A DNA stretch of 64,000 nt, from positions 1,426,001 to 1,490,000 of the forward strand of contig NZ_AP014924.1 of the NCBI RefSeq assembly GCF_001544015.1. Direction: 5' to 3'. A model generated the notes under the pieces. That model searched no databases, was not told the DNA's origin, and saw only the letters and a program-made list of their open reading frames with translations. The translations under genes and the position numbers were made by a program. Positions 43,824-53,400 of this stretch are shown one piece after another. The DNA is from Limnochorda pilosa (lineage in GTDB: Bacteria; Bacillota; Limnochordia; Limnochordales; Limnochordaceae). Positions within the stretch are counted from its first letter, which is position 1. Each line of letters starts with the position of its first letter.

Positions 43824-44714
43824 TCAGGCGCCTGCCGGGCCACGCTTAGCCTCCACGGCAGATCCAGGAAGACGCGTCGTACCCATCGGCCACAGGTGGT
43901 TGGTCGGCCCATGACCCCCACCGATGCGTGGGGCTGTCTCGATGGCACGGGTGACGAAGGTCTTGGCGCGCCGCAAGGCATCCAGAACAGGCAACCCGTG
44001 CGCCAGGTACGCGGTGATGGCCGACGAGAAGGTGCACCCCGTCCCGTGGGTCCGATCGCTGTCGATCCGGGGCGCCCGCAGCTCGTGGAACCGGGTACCG
44101 TCGAAGACCACGTCCACCGCCTCGGGGCCCGTCCGGTGGCCACCCTTCACCACCACCCAGGCAGGTCCCAGGCCGTGGAGCCGCCGGACGGCCTCGCGCA
44201 TCTCATCCAGCGAACCGATCCGAAGGCCCGTGAGCGCCTCGGCCTCGGGGATGTTGGGCGTGATCACGGTTGCCAGGGGGAGAAGCTCCTCTACCAGCGC
44301 CGTTCGGGCTTCGGGGGCGAGGAGCGGCTCGCCGCCCTTGGCCATCATCACCGGGTCGATCACCAGCGGGCGGATCCCCAGCTCCCGCACGCCCTGGGCC
44401 ACCGCCTCCACCACCGCCGCGTTGGCCAGCATCCCGGTCTTGGCCGCGTCGGCTCCAATGTCCGACATGACCGACCGCATCTGCTGAAGCACCAGGCTGG
44501 GTTCCAGCGCCTCGGCGGCCTGCACCCCCAGGGTGTTCTGCGCCGTGATGGCCGTGAGGACGCTGGTGCCAAAGCAGCCCAGGACGGTGAAGGTCTTCAG
44601 GTCCGCCTGGATGCCGGCACCGCCGCCCGAGTCCGAGCCGGCGATGGTAAGGGCGATAGGAGGCCGGTCCCCGAAGGGGCCGACGAAAGCGGGAACGGAA
44701 ACGTCCTTGGCCAC
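43824..44714 (-). CDS. thiD: Hydroxymethylpyrimidine/phosphomethylpyrimidine kinase
   Basis: 296 residues. ThiD ribokinase-fold motifs: [49 protein letters not shown], and the catalytic [13 protein letters not shown]. It phosphorylates HMP and HMP-P for thiamine pyrophosphate synthesis. I chose the GTG at 44714 with GAGGTGA seven bases upstream; a TTG at 44786 is open but would add an Ala/Pro-rich leader. It is separated from thiL by 162 bases on the same strand and may have its own promoter. Confidence 0.92.
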   Translation of the reverse strand: MAKDVSVPAFVGPFGDRPPIALTIAGSDSGGGAGIQADLKTFTVLGCFGTSVLTAITAQNTLGVQAAEALEPSLVLQQMRSVMSDIGADAAKTGMLANAAVVEAVAQGVRELGIRPLVIDPVMMAKGGEPLLAPEARTALVEELLPLATVITPNIPEAEALTGLRIGSLDEMREAVRRLHGLGPAWVVVKGGHRTGPEAVDVVFDGTRFHELRAPRIDSDRTHGTGCTFSSAITAYLAHGLPVLDALRRAKTFVTRAIETAPRIGGGHGPTNHLWPMGTTRLPGSAVEAKRGPAGA

Positions 44715-44876
44715 GAGTGGGTCACCTCGGGTGGGGCTTTCCACCGGCGCGGCGAAGGATCCTGCTGCGGGAGCCGCCCCCGCCAAGTGGATGCCGGCGC
44801 CAAGTCCTGCAAGGAGAAGCGCGAGGGCTCAGGCCGAGCCGCTCAGACCCCCGCACGCTCGCCGAACGCGGTGGGA

Positions 44877-45893
44877 TCAGTCCTGCAGGTGGACGTAGCC
44901 CGCGGGGGGCAGCGGGTGGAGCTGCCCCTCCCGCTCGAGGGTGACGCCCTCCTCCCGACGGGTCACCTCGCCCAGCACGTGGAGCCGGAGGCCGGCGCCC
45001 GCCAGCGCCGCCTGGACCCGGTCCTCGGCGGCGGGATTGTAGGTGAAGAGGAGCTCGTAGTCTTCACCCCCGCTGAGGGCCCACGGGAAGGGGTCCGCGT
45101 CCAGCAGACGGCCCATCTCGGAGGCCTCCGGTGCCACAGGGACGTCGCCGCCCCGCACCCGGATGCCCACGCCGGACTCCCGGGCGACGTGGTTCACCTC
45201 CGAGGCGAGCCCGTCGCTGATGTCCATCATCGCGTGGACTGCCCCGCATGCGGCCAGCGCCTGCCCCGCCTGCACCCTGGGGGTGGGCTCCAGGTGGGCC
45301 CGCACGCAGGCCAAGACGGCCTCCTGTGCGGCCCCGCGCGCCCCTGCCGGAAGCCGCTCCTCCCGCTCGGCCAGGAGCCAGGCGAGCCCCGCGCCCGAGG
45401 CGCCCAGGGGTGCGGTCACGGCCACCCGGTCGCCCACCCGGGCCCCGCTGCGGAGCACGGGGGGCCCCTCGCCCGGCACGCCCAGGATGGCCACGTCGAT
45501 GAAGAAGCGCTCGGGGCTGGTGACCGTGTCGCCACCCACCACCTGGGTGCCGTGGGTGCGGCCCATCTCGAGGAGCCCCGCGTAGAGTTCGTCCAGGAAC
45601 CCTTCGGGTAGCCCCCGCCGGAGCCCCAGGGTGACGAGGGCGAAGAGCGGCCGCCCGCCCATGCTGCCGACGTCGCTCAGGTTGACGGCCATCGCCTTCC
45701 GGCCGACCTGGCGGGGGCTCATGTAGGAGAGGTGGAAGTGGATCCCCTCGACCAGCGCGTCGCTGCTCGCGAGCAGGGTGGCGCCCGGCGCCTCCAGCAC
45801 GGCCGCGTCGTCGCCGATGCCCTGGAGCACCCCGGGTCCCGGGGGACCCACCTGGCGGCGGATCCGCTCGATGATCTCGAACTCACCCGGCAC
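44877..45893 (-). CDS. thiL: Thiamine-monophosphate kinase
   Basis: 338 residues. ThiL motifs are [10 protein letters not shown] near the N terminus, [26 protein letters not shown], and [10 protein letters not shown]. It makes thiamine pyrophosphate from thiamine monophosphate with ATP, the last step of the pathway. The GTG at 45893 overlaps the end of thiE by 11 bases, with AGGAGGT nine bases before it. It closes the thiM-thiE-thiL operon. Confidence 0.93.
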   Translation of the reverse strand: MPGEFEIIERIRRQVGPPGPGVLQGIGDDAAVLEAPGATLLASSDALVEGIHFHLSYMSPRQVGRKAMAVNLSDVGSMGGRPLFALVTLGLRRGLPEGFLDELYAGLLEMGRTHGTQVVGGDTVTSPERFFIDVAILGVPGEGPPVLRSGARVGDRVAVTAPLGASGAGLAWLLAEREERLPAGARGAAQEAVLACVRAHLEPTPRVQAGQALAACGAVHAMMDISDGLASEVNHVARESGVGIRVRGGDVPVAPEASEMGRLLDADPFPWALSGGEDYELLFTYNPAAEDRVQAALAGAGLRLHVLGEVTRREEGVTLEREGQLHPLPPAGYVHLQD

Positions 45894-46587
45894 CGCCCAC
45901 CCACCTCCTCTCGGCGGCCACGATCTCCTCCAGTTCCGCAGCTGCCGCCCGCACGTCCTCGGCTGCCACGACCGCCGAAACCACCGCGAGGCCGCTAACC
46001 CCCGTGGCCAGCACCTCCCTGGCGTTCGACGCCTTGATCCCCCCGATGGCCACCACGGGAATGGAGACGGCCCGCACCATCTCGGCCAGGAGCTCGATCC
46101 CGATGGGCTCCCGGTACGCCTTGGTGGGGGTGGCGAAGACCGCCCGGGTGCCCAGGTAGTCGGCGCCGCCCCGCTCGGCCTCCACCGCCTGCTCCACCGT
46201 CTCGGCGGTGATGCCGATGAGGAGCTCCGAACCGGCCAGGCGCCGCGCGTCGGCCAGGGGCAGGTCCTCCTGGCCCAGGTGGACCCCGTCCGCCCCGATG
46301 GCCAGGGCCACGTCCAGCCGGTCGTCCACGAAGAGGAGGGCGCCCGCCTGCCGGGTGGCCTGCCGCAGATCCAGGCCCACCTCATAGAGTTCCCGGCCGG
46401 ACAGCTCCTTGCCCCGGAGCTGGATCGCGGTCGCGCCGCCGGCCAGCGCCTCCCGCACCACCTCCACCTCGGACCGGCCGCGGGAGAGGCCGCGGTCGGT
46501 CACCACGTAGAGGCGGAGCCGCTCCGGGGCCAGAGGACGGGCGGTGCCCTGCCGGTTGCTGTCGCCCTGCGGGCGAGGATCGGGCAT
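45883..46587 (-). CDS. thiE: Thiamine-phosphate synthase
   Basis: 234 residues. The TIM-barrel family motifs are LYVVTDRGLSRG, AIQLRGKELSGREL, LFVDDRLDVALAIGADGVHLGQEDLP, GADYLGTRAVF-x-TPTK, and VVAIGGIKASNA. It joins HMP-PP and thiazole phosphate to give thiamine phosphate. The ATG at 46587 touches the thiM stop (TGATG), and its own stop lies inside thiL. Confidence 0.95.
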   Translation of the reverse strand: MPDPRPQGDSNRQGTARPLAPERLRLYVVTDRGLSRGRSEVEVVREALAGGATAIQLRGKELSGRELYEVGLDLRQATRQAGALLFVDDRLDVALAIGADGVHLGQEDLPLADARRLAGSELLIGITAETVEQAVEAERGGADYLGTRAVFATPTKAYREPIGIELLAEMVRAVSIPVVAIGGIKASNAREVLATGVSGLAVVSAVVAAEDVRAAAAELEEIVAAERRWVGGAG

Positions 46588-47408
46588 CAGCCTTCCCTCC
46601 GGATCCGGGCGCCCCGCCGGACGTCGTCGGGCGTGAGGGCGTGGAGCTGGTCCATCAGGTGGACCTGGAAGGTGCCGGGCCCGCCCCCGGCCGCGGCCGC
46701 CCGCTCCGCGGCCAGGCCGTAGTAGGCGAGGGCGGCCGCGGTCGCCTCCAGCCGGTCCGGGTGGACGGCCGCGAAGGCGGCCACCACCGAGGTGGCCATG
46801 CAGCCGGTGCCCGTCACCAGGCGGAGCCAGGGGTGGCCGTTCTCCACCGCCAGGGTGCGCTCGCCGTCGGTCACGTAATCGGTGGCGCCGGTGGCCGCCG
46901 CCACCAGGCCGTGCGCCCGGGCGAGCTCGCGGGCCATGGCGGCGGTGTCGCCGGCCGAGACGGCGTCCACCCCTCGCACCCGAGCCTCTCCCCCGGCCAG
47001 GATAGAGAGCTCGGCCGCGTTGCCCCGGACCACGCTCACGGGCAGCTCGGCCAGGAGGCGGCGGGAGCTCTCGGTACGGAGGCTGGTCGCCCCGGCCCCC
47101 ACCGGGTCCAGCACGATGGGCACGCCCGCCTCGGCCGCGGCCCGCCCCGCCTTCAGCATGGCCTCCACCTGCTCCGGGGAGAGGGTGCCGATGTTGAGCA
47201 CCAGGGCCCGGGCCACCCGGGCCATCTCGGCCACCTCTTCGGGGGCGTGGGCCATGACGGGCGAGGCGCCCACGGCCAGGGTGGCGTTGGCGGTCACGTT
47301 GGTGACCACCAGGTTGGTGATGTGGTGGATCAGCGGAACCTCCCGGCGCAGCCGCTCGAGGATGGCGGCGGCCGTTTCGTGGAGGGTGAGATCGTAGGTC
47401 GAAGACAC
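46587..47408 (-). CDS. thiM: Hydroxyethylthiazole kinase
   Basis: 273 residues. ThiM motifs: PLIHHITNLVVTNVTANA, GASPVMAHAPEEV, LDPVGAGAT, VRGNAAE, and the ATP-site TGTGCMATS. It salvages thiazole by phosphorylation. The GTG at 47408 has AGGAGGG nine bases upstream; a longer reading in the same frame runs into the TPP riboswitch and is rejected. First gene of the operon, directly under riboswitch control. Confidence 0.94.
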   Translation of the reverse strand: MSSTYDLTLHETAAAILERLRREVPLIHHITNLVVTNVTANATLAVGASPVMAHAPEEVAEMARVARALVLNIGTLSPEQVEAMLKAGRAAAEAGVPIVLDPVGAGATSLRTESSRRLLAELPVSVVRGNAAELSILAGGEARVRGVDAVSAGDTAAMARELARAHGLVAAATGATDYVTDGERTLAVENGHPWLRLVTGTGCMATSVVAAFAAVHPDRLEATAAALAYYGLAAERAAAAGGGPGTFQVHLMDQLHALTPDDVRRGARIRREG

Positions 47409-47493
47409 GGAAGTCGTCCCTCCTGGGTGGAGGGGCGCCGCCCCGGAGGCGCGACAACCGGCGCGGCAGGGGAGGGAAGAACCGATGGAAGCC

Positions 47494-47577
47494 GTCCCTG
47501 CGCTGGTATGACCCAGATCAGGTTCCAAGGGTTGGGTGGTTCCCTCTCAGCCCCGAAGGGCACCCCTCGGCTTTGCG
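47494..47577 (-). promoter_or_regulatory. TPP riboswitch (THI element)
   Basis: On the minus strand the conserved blocks occur in order: GAGGGGTGCC, CTGAGA, GGAACCTGATCTGGGTCATACCAGCG, AGGGA. These are the hallmarks of the thiamine pyrophosphate aptamer, including the CUGAGA bulge. The aptamer ends about 85 bases before the thiM GTG. The spacer contains a short GC hairpin (about 47435-47452) that may take part in the switch; whether control is by termination or by ribosome-site masking is not clear. Confidence 0.95.
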
Positions 47578-47602
47578 ACCCGATTGGGGTCGGCCTGGGT
47601 TC

Positions 47603-47632
47603 ATGGTAGACGTTGGTCCGGGGATGTGTCAA
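47603..47632 (-). promoter_or_regulatory. Sigma-70-type promoter of the thiMEL operon
   Basis: A perfect TTGACA (47632-47627) and TACCAT (47608-47603) are separated by 18 bases on the minus strand. Transcription should begin about 20 bases before the TPP aptamer, as expected for a riboswitch leader. Confidence 0.75.
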
Positions 47633-47880
47633 GGTCATAACCGAGCCGAGTCCTACCACCGCCGAAGGTGAACGGCTCCGCCCTCGCTACCCGCAGCATA
47701 CCCCCGATTGCGGCAAGGATCAGACTTGCGGAACTTCATCCCTCAAGCCGACCCGCGCCCATGACGAAACCATAGGTACTGGGGTATCTGGATTCGGGGT
47801 CGGGCTCATGGATCTGGGGCCATGGGTCATCGATTGCACCGGGGTCATGCGACCTACCTAATGGGGAAGGAGAGGGTCGT

Positions 47881-49287
47881 TTGCTCGGCCGGGATCCAGC
47901 TGCACTACCGTTGGTTTGTGGGCATGGATCTGCTGCTACGAGGGTCCGGCGCTGCGTGCGTTCCTGTGCCCGGCGTCTCCTCGCTAGGGCCACTGCATTC
48001 TTTGTGATCCTCCATGTGCTCGCCACCGCCGCGGGGGCGAGTCCGGACTTTCCAGGAGAGGCGCTCGTCCGTGAGGGTGTCGTAGAGCGCGTTACGTATC
48101 GCGATCGGTGGATCGAGATCGCCGGACGCGGCCTCTTCTTCTATCAGGTCATCTGGGGGCCGGGACGGAACCAGCTTACCCTCTCCCTCCCGCGCACACG
48201 CCCCGCGGAGGAGCCCCTGGTGCCCACGGGCGAGAGCCGCTACGTGGAAGAGGCTGCGGTGACCGTGGCTGCGGCAGAGGGCTCGCCGTGGGTTACCACG
48301 CAGGTCCACCTTCTCTTGACCGCAGGAGCGCGCCAGCATGGATTCGTGGCTCCGGACGGGCGGAGGATCCAGATCGCGCTGACGCCGGAGCCCGCCGTGA
48401 AGCCGGACGAGGGATCGCCCCCGGTGGGCGGCTTCCAGGCCGTCTCCCTCCGCTACGCGGACGCCAGGGACCTCGCCTCCACCCTCCGCCGGCTCGTGCC
48501 CTACGGCGACACCGTCATCCAGGTGGACGAGCGGCTGAACCGGCTCATCCTAGACAGCTCCCTGGAGCGATTCGAGGATCTCCGTCGGCTGGTGGAGGAG
48601 CTGGACCGGCCAGGCGACCAGATCCTCATCGACGCACAGATCGTCGAGATTCATGCGGACGCAGCCTCGCACCTGGGGATCAGTCTGAGTGCCTCGATCT
48701 CGACTCGGTTCCGCGAGGAGAGCCAGTACTACGGAACGGTTCCCCTGCCGCTCCAGCCCTTCGTCCGCACACCGGTGGAGATCATGGCCACCCTGGATCT
48801 CCTCAAGGGCGAGGGCAAGGCCCAGGTCCTGGCCAACCCCCGGGTGGCCACGGTGGACGGCGTCCCCGCCGTGGTACGGACCGAGGAGCGCTTTCCCGTC
48901 TTCGTCACCCAGGTCAGCGGCGATCAGTCTTTCCGGGTGAAGCAGGACATCGTGGCCGGCATCACACTCTCGATCACCCCGCGTCACAACGGAGACGGCG
49001 AGATCACCACCCAGATCAAGACCGACGTGACCTCCATCACCGGAACGACCTCCGAAGGCTACCCGACCACCAGCAGCCGGGAGGCGGAGACCACCATCCG
49101 CGTCCGCTCGGGGGAGACCATCGTCATCGGAGGACTCCTGGAGCGCCGCGAGATCGAGCACCGGGACAAGATCCCCCTCCTGGGCGACATCCCCTATTTC
49201 GGGGCCCTTTTCACCAATTTCCGGAGCGAGATGAAGGAGACGGAGCTTTTCATCATCGTGACGCCGTACCTGATCGGGGAGGTGTGA
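47881..49287 (+). CDS. Secretin-domain protein (GspD/PilQ-type)
   Basis: 468 residues as read from a TTG; a GTG at 47956 is another possible start just before the signal peptide (ARATAFFVILHVLATAAGA). A short N-terminal beta region is followed by one secretin_N/NolW-like domain (about 178-240, VSLRYADARDLASTLRRLV). The C-terminal secretin domain has LANPRVATVDGVPAVVRTEER, the GGLLERREIEHRDKIPLLGD signature region and IPYFGALF, ending with an outer-membrane-type strand LFIIVTPYLI. Secretins form rings in an outer membrane. The next gene starts three bases later with its ribosome site inside this gene's end. Upstream, 47633-47880 carries no gene. Confidence 0.85.
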   Translation: MLGRDPAALPLVCGHGSAATRVRRCVRSCARRLLARATAFFVILHVLATAAGASPDFPGEALVREGVVERVTYRDRWIEIAGRGLFFYQVIWGPGRNQLTLSLPRTRPAEEPLVPTGESRYVEEAAVTVAAAEGSPWVTTQVHLLLTAGARQHGFVAPDGRRIQIALTPEPAVKPDEGSPPVGGFQAVSLRYADARDLASTLRRLVPYGDTVIQVDERLNRLILDSSLERFEDLRRLVEELDRPGDQILIDAQIVEIHADAASHLGISLSASISTRFREESQYYGTVPLPLQPFVRTPVEIMATLDLLKGEGKAQVLANPRVATVDGVPAVVRTEERFPVFVTQVSGDQSFRVKQDIVAGITLSITPRHNGDGEITTQIKTDVTSITGTTSEGYPTTSSREAETTIRVRSGETIVIGGLLERREIEHRDKIPLLGDIPYFGALFTNFRSEMKETELFIIVTPYLIGEV

Positions 49288-49290
49288 AAG

Positions 49291-50388
49291 ATGGGTGAGA
49301 ACATCCCTCTACGTCAGTGCAAAGGGTTTCGAGGACGACAGCGAGTCTCGCGGAGAAGTCATGATCGCAGCTTGTACCGACTGCTTCAGCAAACGGGGCT
49401 CGGATACGCCGTCTTCCTCTGTGTTCTCCCGGGAATGGTGTACGCCGCCACCATTACTGGAACTGTCACGGACATGCTGGGGGAGCCTATTTCCGATGTG
49501 CCGGTAGGGGTCGTGGCACATGAAGCGGGGCACCCCCCTGATGCTGGCGATTTCCTCACCTTACCGTCGATCTCAGGCTCGGACGGACGCTTCCGCCTAC
49601 CCGGCCTACCTCCGGGAGAGTACGACGTGGTCGTCCTCGGTAAGCATGCTCCGCGGGCATTCGGGCATTCGCTCCCCTTCCTCCAAGCAAGACTGCGTGG
49701 CGTTCAGCTCTCTTCCATGGCAGATGAGGTGGACGTATCCGTCGCTCTCGTACGGAACATGGTTGCCCTCAGCCCGGAACCCTACACCAGGTGGACTGCG
49801 TCATCCTCGGTTCGTTTTCGATGGGCGCCCGTTCCCGGCGCAGACCGATACCGCATTGAGGTAAGAACCGCCCTGCACGAACCTGTCCTCATCGAGGAAA
49901 CCTCGAAGCCCGAGAGCTCCTTTATTGACATCAGTGAACAGACCGGCAGGATCTTGGTATGGCACGTTGCGGCTTTCCAGGATCAGACTCTCGTTGCGTT
50001 GTCTCCTTATCCGTGGGAGCGAAGGTGGTCCGTGTACGTTCCCGGCACGGAGGTGATCACCGCGCAGGAGATGCTTCTGACCAGCGGTGCAAGAAATGGG
50101 GAGCTCACCAAGCCCAGGTCGGTGTTCGACGTAACGGAGGATCGGGTGCTGGCCTGGGAAACGTGGCCAGATCGATCCGAGGAACACCTCATCCTCGCAC
50201 GGTTCTTCGACCCGTTCGGGCGTCTCTATCATGAACTTCCATACCCGTTGTCACCCAGCATCAGCAGAACCTGGCAGGGGATCGATGTTTCGAATCACCG
50301 CGCAGCGGAGCTTCCTGGTGAATGGATCGTCGAGATTCTCGTGGATGGGCTGAGAGCTGCCAGGTTCAACTTCACTCTAAATGAGTAG
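49291..50388 (+). CDS. Secreted protein with carboxypeptidase-regulatory-like domain
   Basis: 365 residues. A signal peptide (GYAVFLCVLPGMVYA) precedes a CarboxypepD_reg-like beta-sandwich (TITGTVTDMLGEPISDVPVGV ... FRLPGLPPGEYDVVVLG). A second beta-rich region, with a fibronectin-type phrase APVPGADRYRIEV, completes the protein. No enzyme motif is visible. The ATG at 49291 has GGGGAGG eight bases upstream inside the end of the secretin gene. The 50-base gap to the RHS gene suggests all three are one transcript. Composition is less GC-rich than the neighbouring core genes. Confidence 0.75.
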   Translation: MGENIPLRQCKGFRGRQRVSRRSHDRSLYRLLQQTGLGYAVFLCVLPGMVYAATITGTVTDMLGEPISDVPVGVVAHEAGHPPDAGDFLTLPSISGSDGRFRLPGLPPGEYDVVVLGKHAPRAFGHSLPFLQARLRGVQLSSMADEVDVSVALVRNMVALSPEPYTRWTASSSVRFRWAPVPGADRYRIEVRTALHEPVLIEETSKPESSFIDISEQTGRILVWHVAAFQDQTLVALSPYPWERRWSVYVPGTEVITAQEMLLTSGARNGELTKPRSVFDVTEDRVLAWETWPDRSEEHLILARFFDPFGRLYHELPYPLSPSISRTWQGIDVSNHRAAELPGEWIVEILVDGLRAARFNFTLNE

Positions 50389-50438
50389 CACTGCGTCCCA
50401 AGCCTGGAGCGGAGCATGCCAGGGAGGGTGAATGTACC

Positions 50439-53400
50439 GTGAGACGCCTATCACATCTCTTGCTGTTGATTGTAGTCCTGCTCGTCGTGGCGCGATCGGT
50501 GGCGCCGGCCAGAGCTCAGACCGTTCATCCCCTCTGCCTTAACCAATGCTTCGACAACGGTGGAGGTAGCGGCGGCGACGATGGTGGCGGCGGTGGAGAT
50601 GATGGTGGCGGCGGTGGAGATGATGGTGGCGGCGGTGGAGATGATGGTGGCGGCGGTGGAGATGATGGCGGCGGTGGCGACAACGGCGATGGCGACGGTG
50701 ATGGCGATGACGGTGATGGCGGGGACCCACCGCCGGATGCGGATGGGGACGGTACCCCCGACGCCGAGGACCCCGACGACGACAACGACGGGTTCACGGA
50801 CCCGACGGAGGGGCGTGCCGGAACCGGCACCAAGGATGACGGCAGCGTACCTCAAGAGCCTGGTAACGAGGCCGGAGAGCTCGTGGAAGAGTCGGGTGAG
50901 CAAGGAAACCACGACCTGTCAGGCGATCCGGTCAACCCCCTGACGGGGGAGTACATCCTGACCCAAACGGACCTCACCGTTCCGGGGGCCGGTCTCCCCT
51001 TCTCGTTCGCGCGGACGTACGCGTCCAATTCACCGGTCGATGGGCCTCTCGGCGCGAAGTGGACCCACACGTACCATCGAACGCTGACGATGAACTGGAA
51101 CTACTCCATGGACGTCCGGGACGGCCAGGGACGCCGCCTGCACTACCGATTCGTGCCGGACCCCGAGGTGCCGGTGAGCTCCTTCGACGGCGACCCGTTG
51201 ATCGAGATCAGGCTGGACCGCGGGTACTTCGAGTCGTCGGTCCTCAACTCCAACACCCTCGCCCGCAACCCCGACGGGACGTACACGGAGCGGACGAAGG
51301 ACGGCATCGCGTACCGGTACGCCGGTTACTGGGCCCGCTGGCGGGGAAGCAACCAGTCGCCGACGGCGGGCAGGCTGATGGACATCACCGATTCCAACGG
51401 CAATCGCCTGGCCTTTCACTACGACGGCCAGGGGCGGCTCACGGAGATCGTCGATACAGCGGGCCGGAAGTACCACCTCACCTACGAGGGGTCTCTCCTG
51501 GTGGAGCTCAGGGACCCGGCCGGCAGGCGGCTGCAGTACGATTACGATGAAAGAGGGCGCCTGAAGGAGGTGATCAACCCGATCGGGAGCCGCTGGCGTT
51601 TCCAGTACGATGAGGAGGGTCGCCTCACCCGCTACACGGGCCCGCGCGGCTTCAGCATGAGCTACCGGTACGACGCCGAGGGCCGGGTGGTCGAGGTCGT
51701 CGCGCCGGATGGCTCTCTCTACAACCGCTTCACCTACCAGCGCGGCAGCGGCTACCGCACCGAGTACACCGACCCGAGAGGCGGAACGACGGTCTATGTC
51801 TTCGATGCCGAGGGCCACCTGACCTCGAAGCGGGACCCCCTGGGCAAGGTAACCCAGTACGAGTACGACGAAGGCTTCAACCGCATTCGAACGGTCGATC
51901 CCACCGGGGCGGTGACGCGGGCAAGGTACGACGGGAAGAAGAACGTGGTGGAGCTCACCGGCCGGTCGGGCGAGGTGTACCGGTTTCAGTACGAGCCCGG
52001 CTTCAACAGGCTCACCGAGATCGTCGACCCCCTTGGAAACCGCACCCGCATGACCTACGACGGGCGGGGCAATCTGGTCGGCCTCTCCGATCCGCTGAAC
52101 CGGACCACGACGTACTCCTACGACACCCGCGGCCTCCTTCGCGGCGTCACGAATTCCAAGGGACAGACGACGGAGTTTGCCTACGACGCGCACGGGAACG
52201 TCACGTCCATCACGGATCCCTCGGGCGCGGTCACTCGCTTCACCTACGACGGTCTGGGCCACCTCCTCACCATGACCGATCCTCTCGGGAAGACCACCCG
52301 CCTCGAGTACGACGGCCTGGGGCGCGTGCTCCGGGTACAGGAGCCGACAGGGGCCGAGCACCGCTACACGTACGATGCCGATGGGCACGTCCTCTCGTAC
52401 GTGGACCCCTCCGGGGCGGTCTACACCTGGTCCTACGATCCCTTCGGGCGGGTCGTGCAATACACGGATCCCCTTGGACAGGTTCAACGCTTCCAGTACG
52501 ACGCCGGGGGCAAGCTCCTGGCGGCGACCGACCCTCTGAATCGGACCTTCCGCTACGCGTACGACGCGGCCGGCCGGCTGACCCGGGCGACCAACCCGGC
52601 CGGGGAGAAGACCCGCTACGCGTACGACGAGCTCGGCAGGCTCAGGGAGCTCACCGATGCGCTGGGAAGGAGCACGGAGCTGGCCTACGACCCGTCGGGC
52701 CGGCCGGTCCGCGTCGAGGACCCCTCCGGCGGGGTGATGGAGTACGAGTACGATCCTCTTGGCCGGCTGATCCGTCGCGTGGACCCAGGCGGCAACCTCT
52801 TCCGCTGGACCTACGACGCGGCGGGGCAGCTCGTGGAGGAGGAGTCGCCTCAGGGGCGGATCCGCTACACCTACGACCCTCTCGGCAACGTCGCCACCCG
52901 GACCGATCTGGCCGGGCGCACCACCCGCTTCGCCTACGATGCCCGAGGGTTGCTCACCGAGATCGTCTACCCGGACGAGACGGTGCGCTTCGCCTACGAC
53001 GCGGCCGGCCGCATGACTCTAGCCTCGAACCCGGCCCTCAGCGAGCGGTATGCCTACGACGCGATGGGGCGGCTCATCGAGGTGCAGAACCTCACCCTCA
53101 ACAAGACCCTCAGGACCACCTACGACGCGAGGGGGCTCCGCACCAGCCTCACCGACCCGGAGGGACGGGTCTTCAGGTACGCGTACAACCCCCTGGGGCG
53201 GCTCGAGCAGTTCACGGGTTCCGAAGGGCAGCGGTTCGAGTTCTCCTACGACGCCCTGGCGAGGTTGGAGCGGGTGCGGCATCCGAACCAGGTGGAGACG
53301 CGGTACGGCTACGACGTCGCGGGCAGGCTCGCGAGCCTCGTGACCGGGAGCCCCTTCGAGGAGATCCTCCGCTACACGTACCGCTACGACGCGGTGGGCA

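Noticed and set aside
43763-43849. Short coding-looking stretch VVARPLVREILREIDVTPEE after the CBS-HEPN gene
   Set aside because: It is only 28 codons without a start or ribosome site and overlaps the end of thiD. It may be a gene remnant but cannot be supported.
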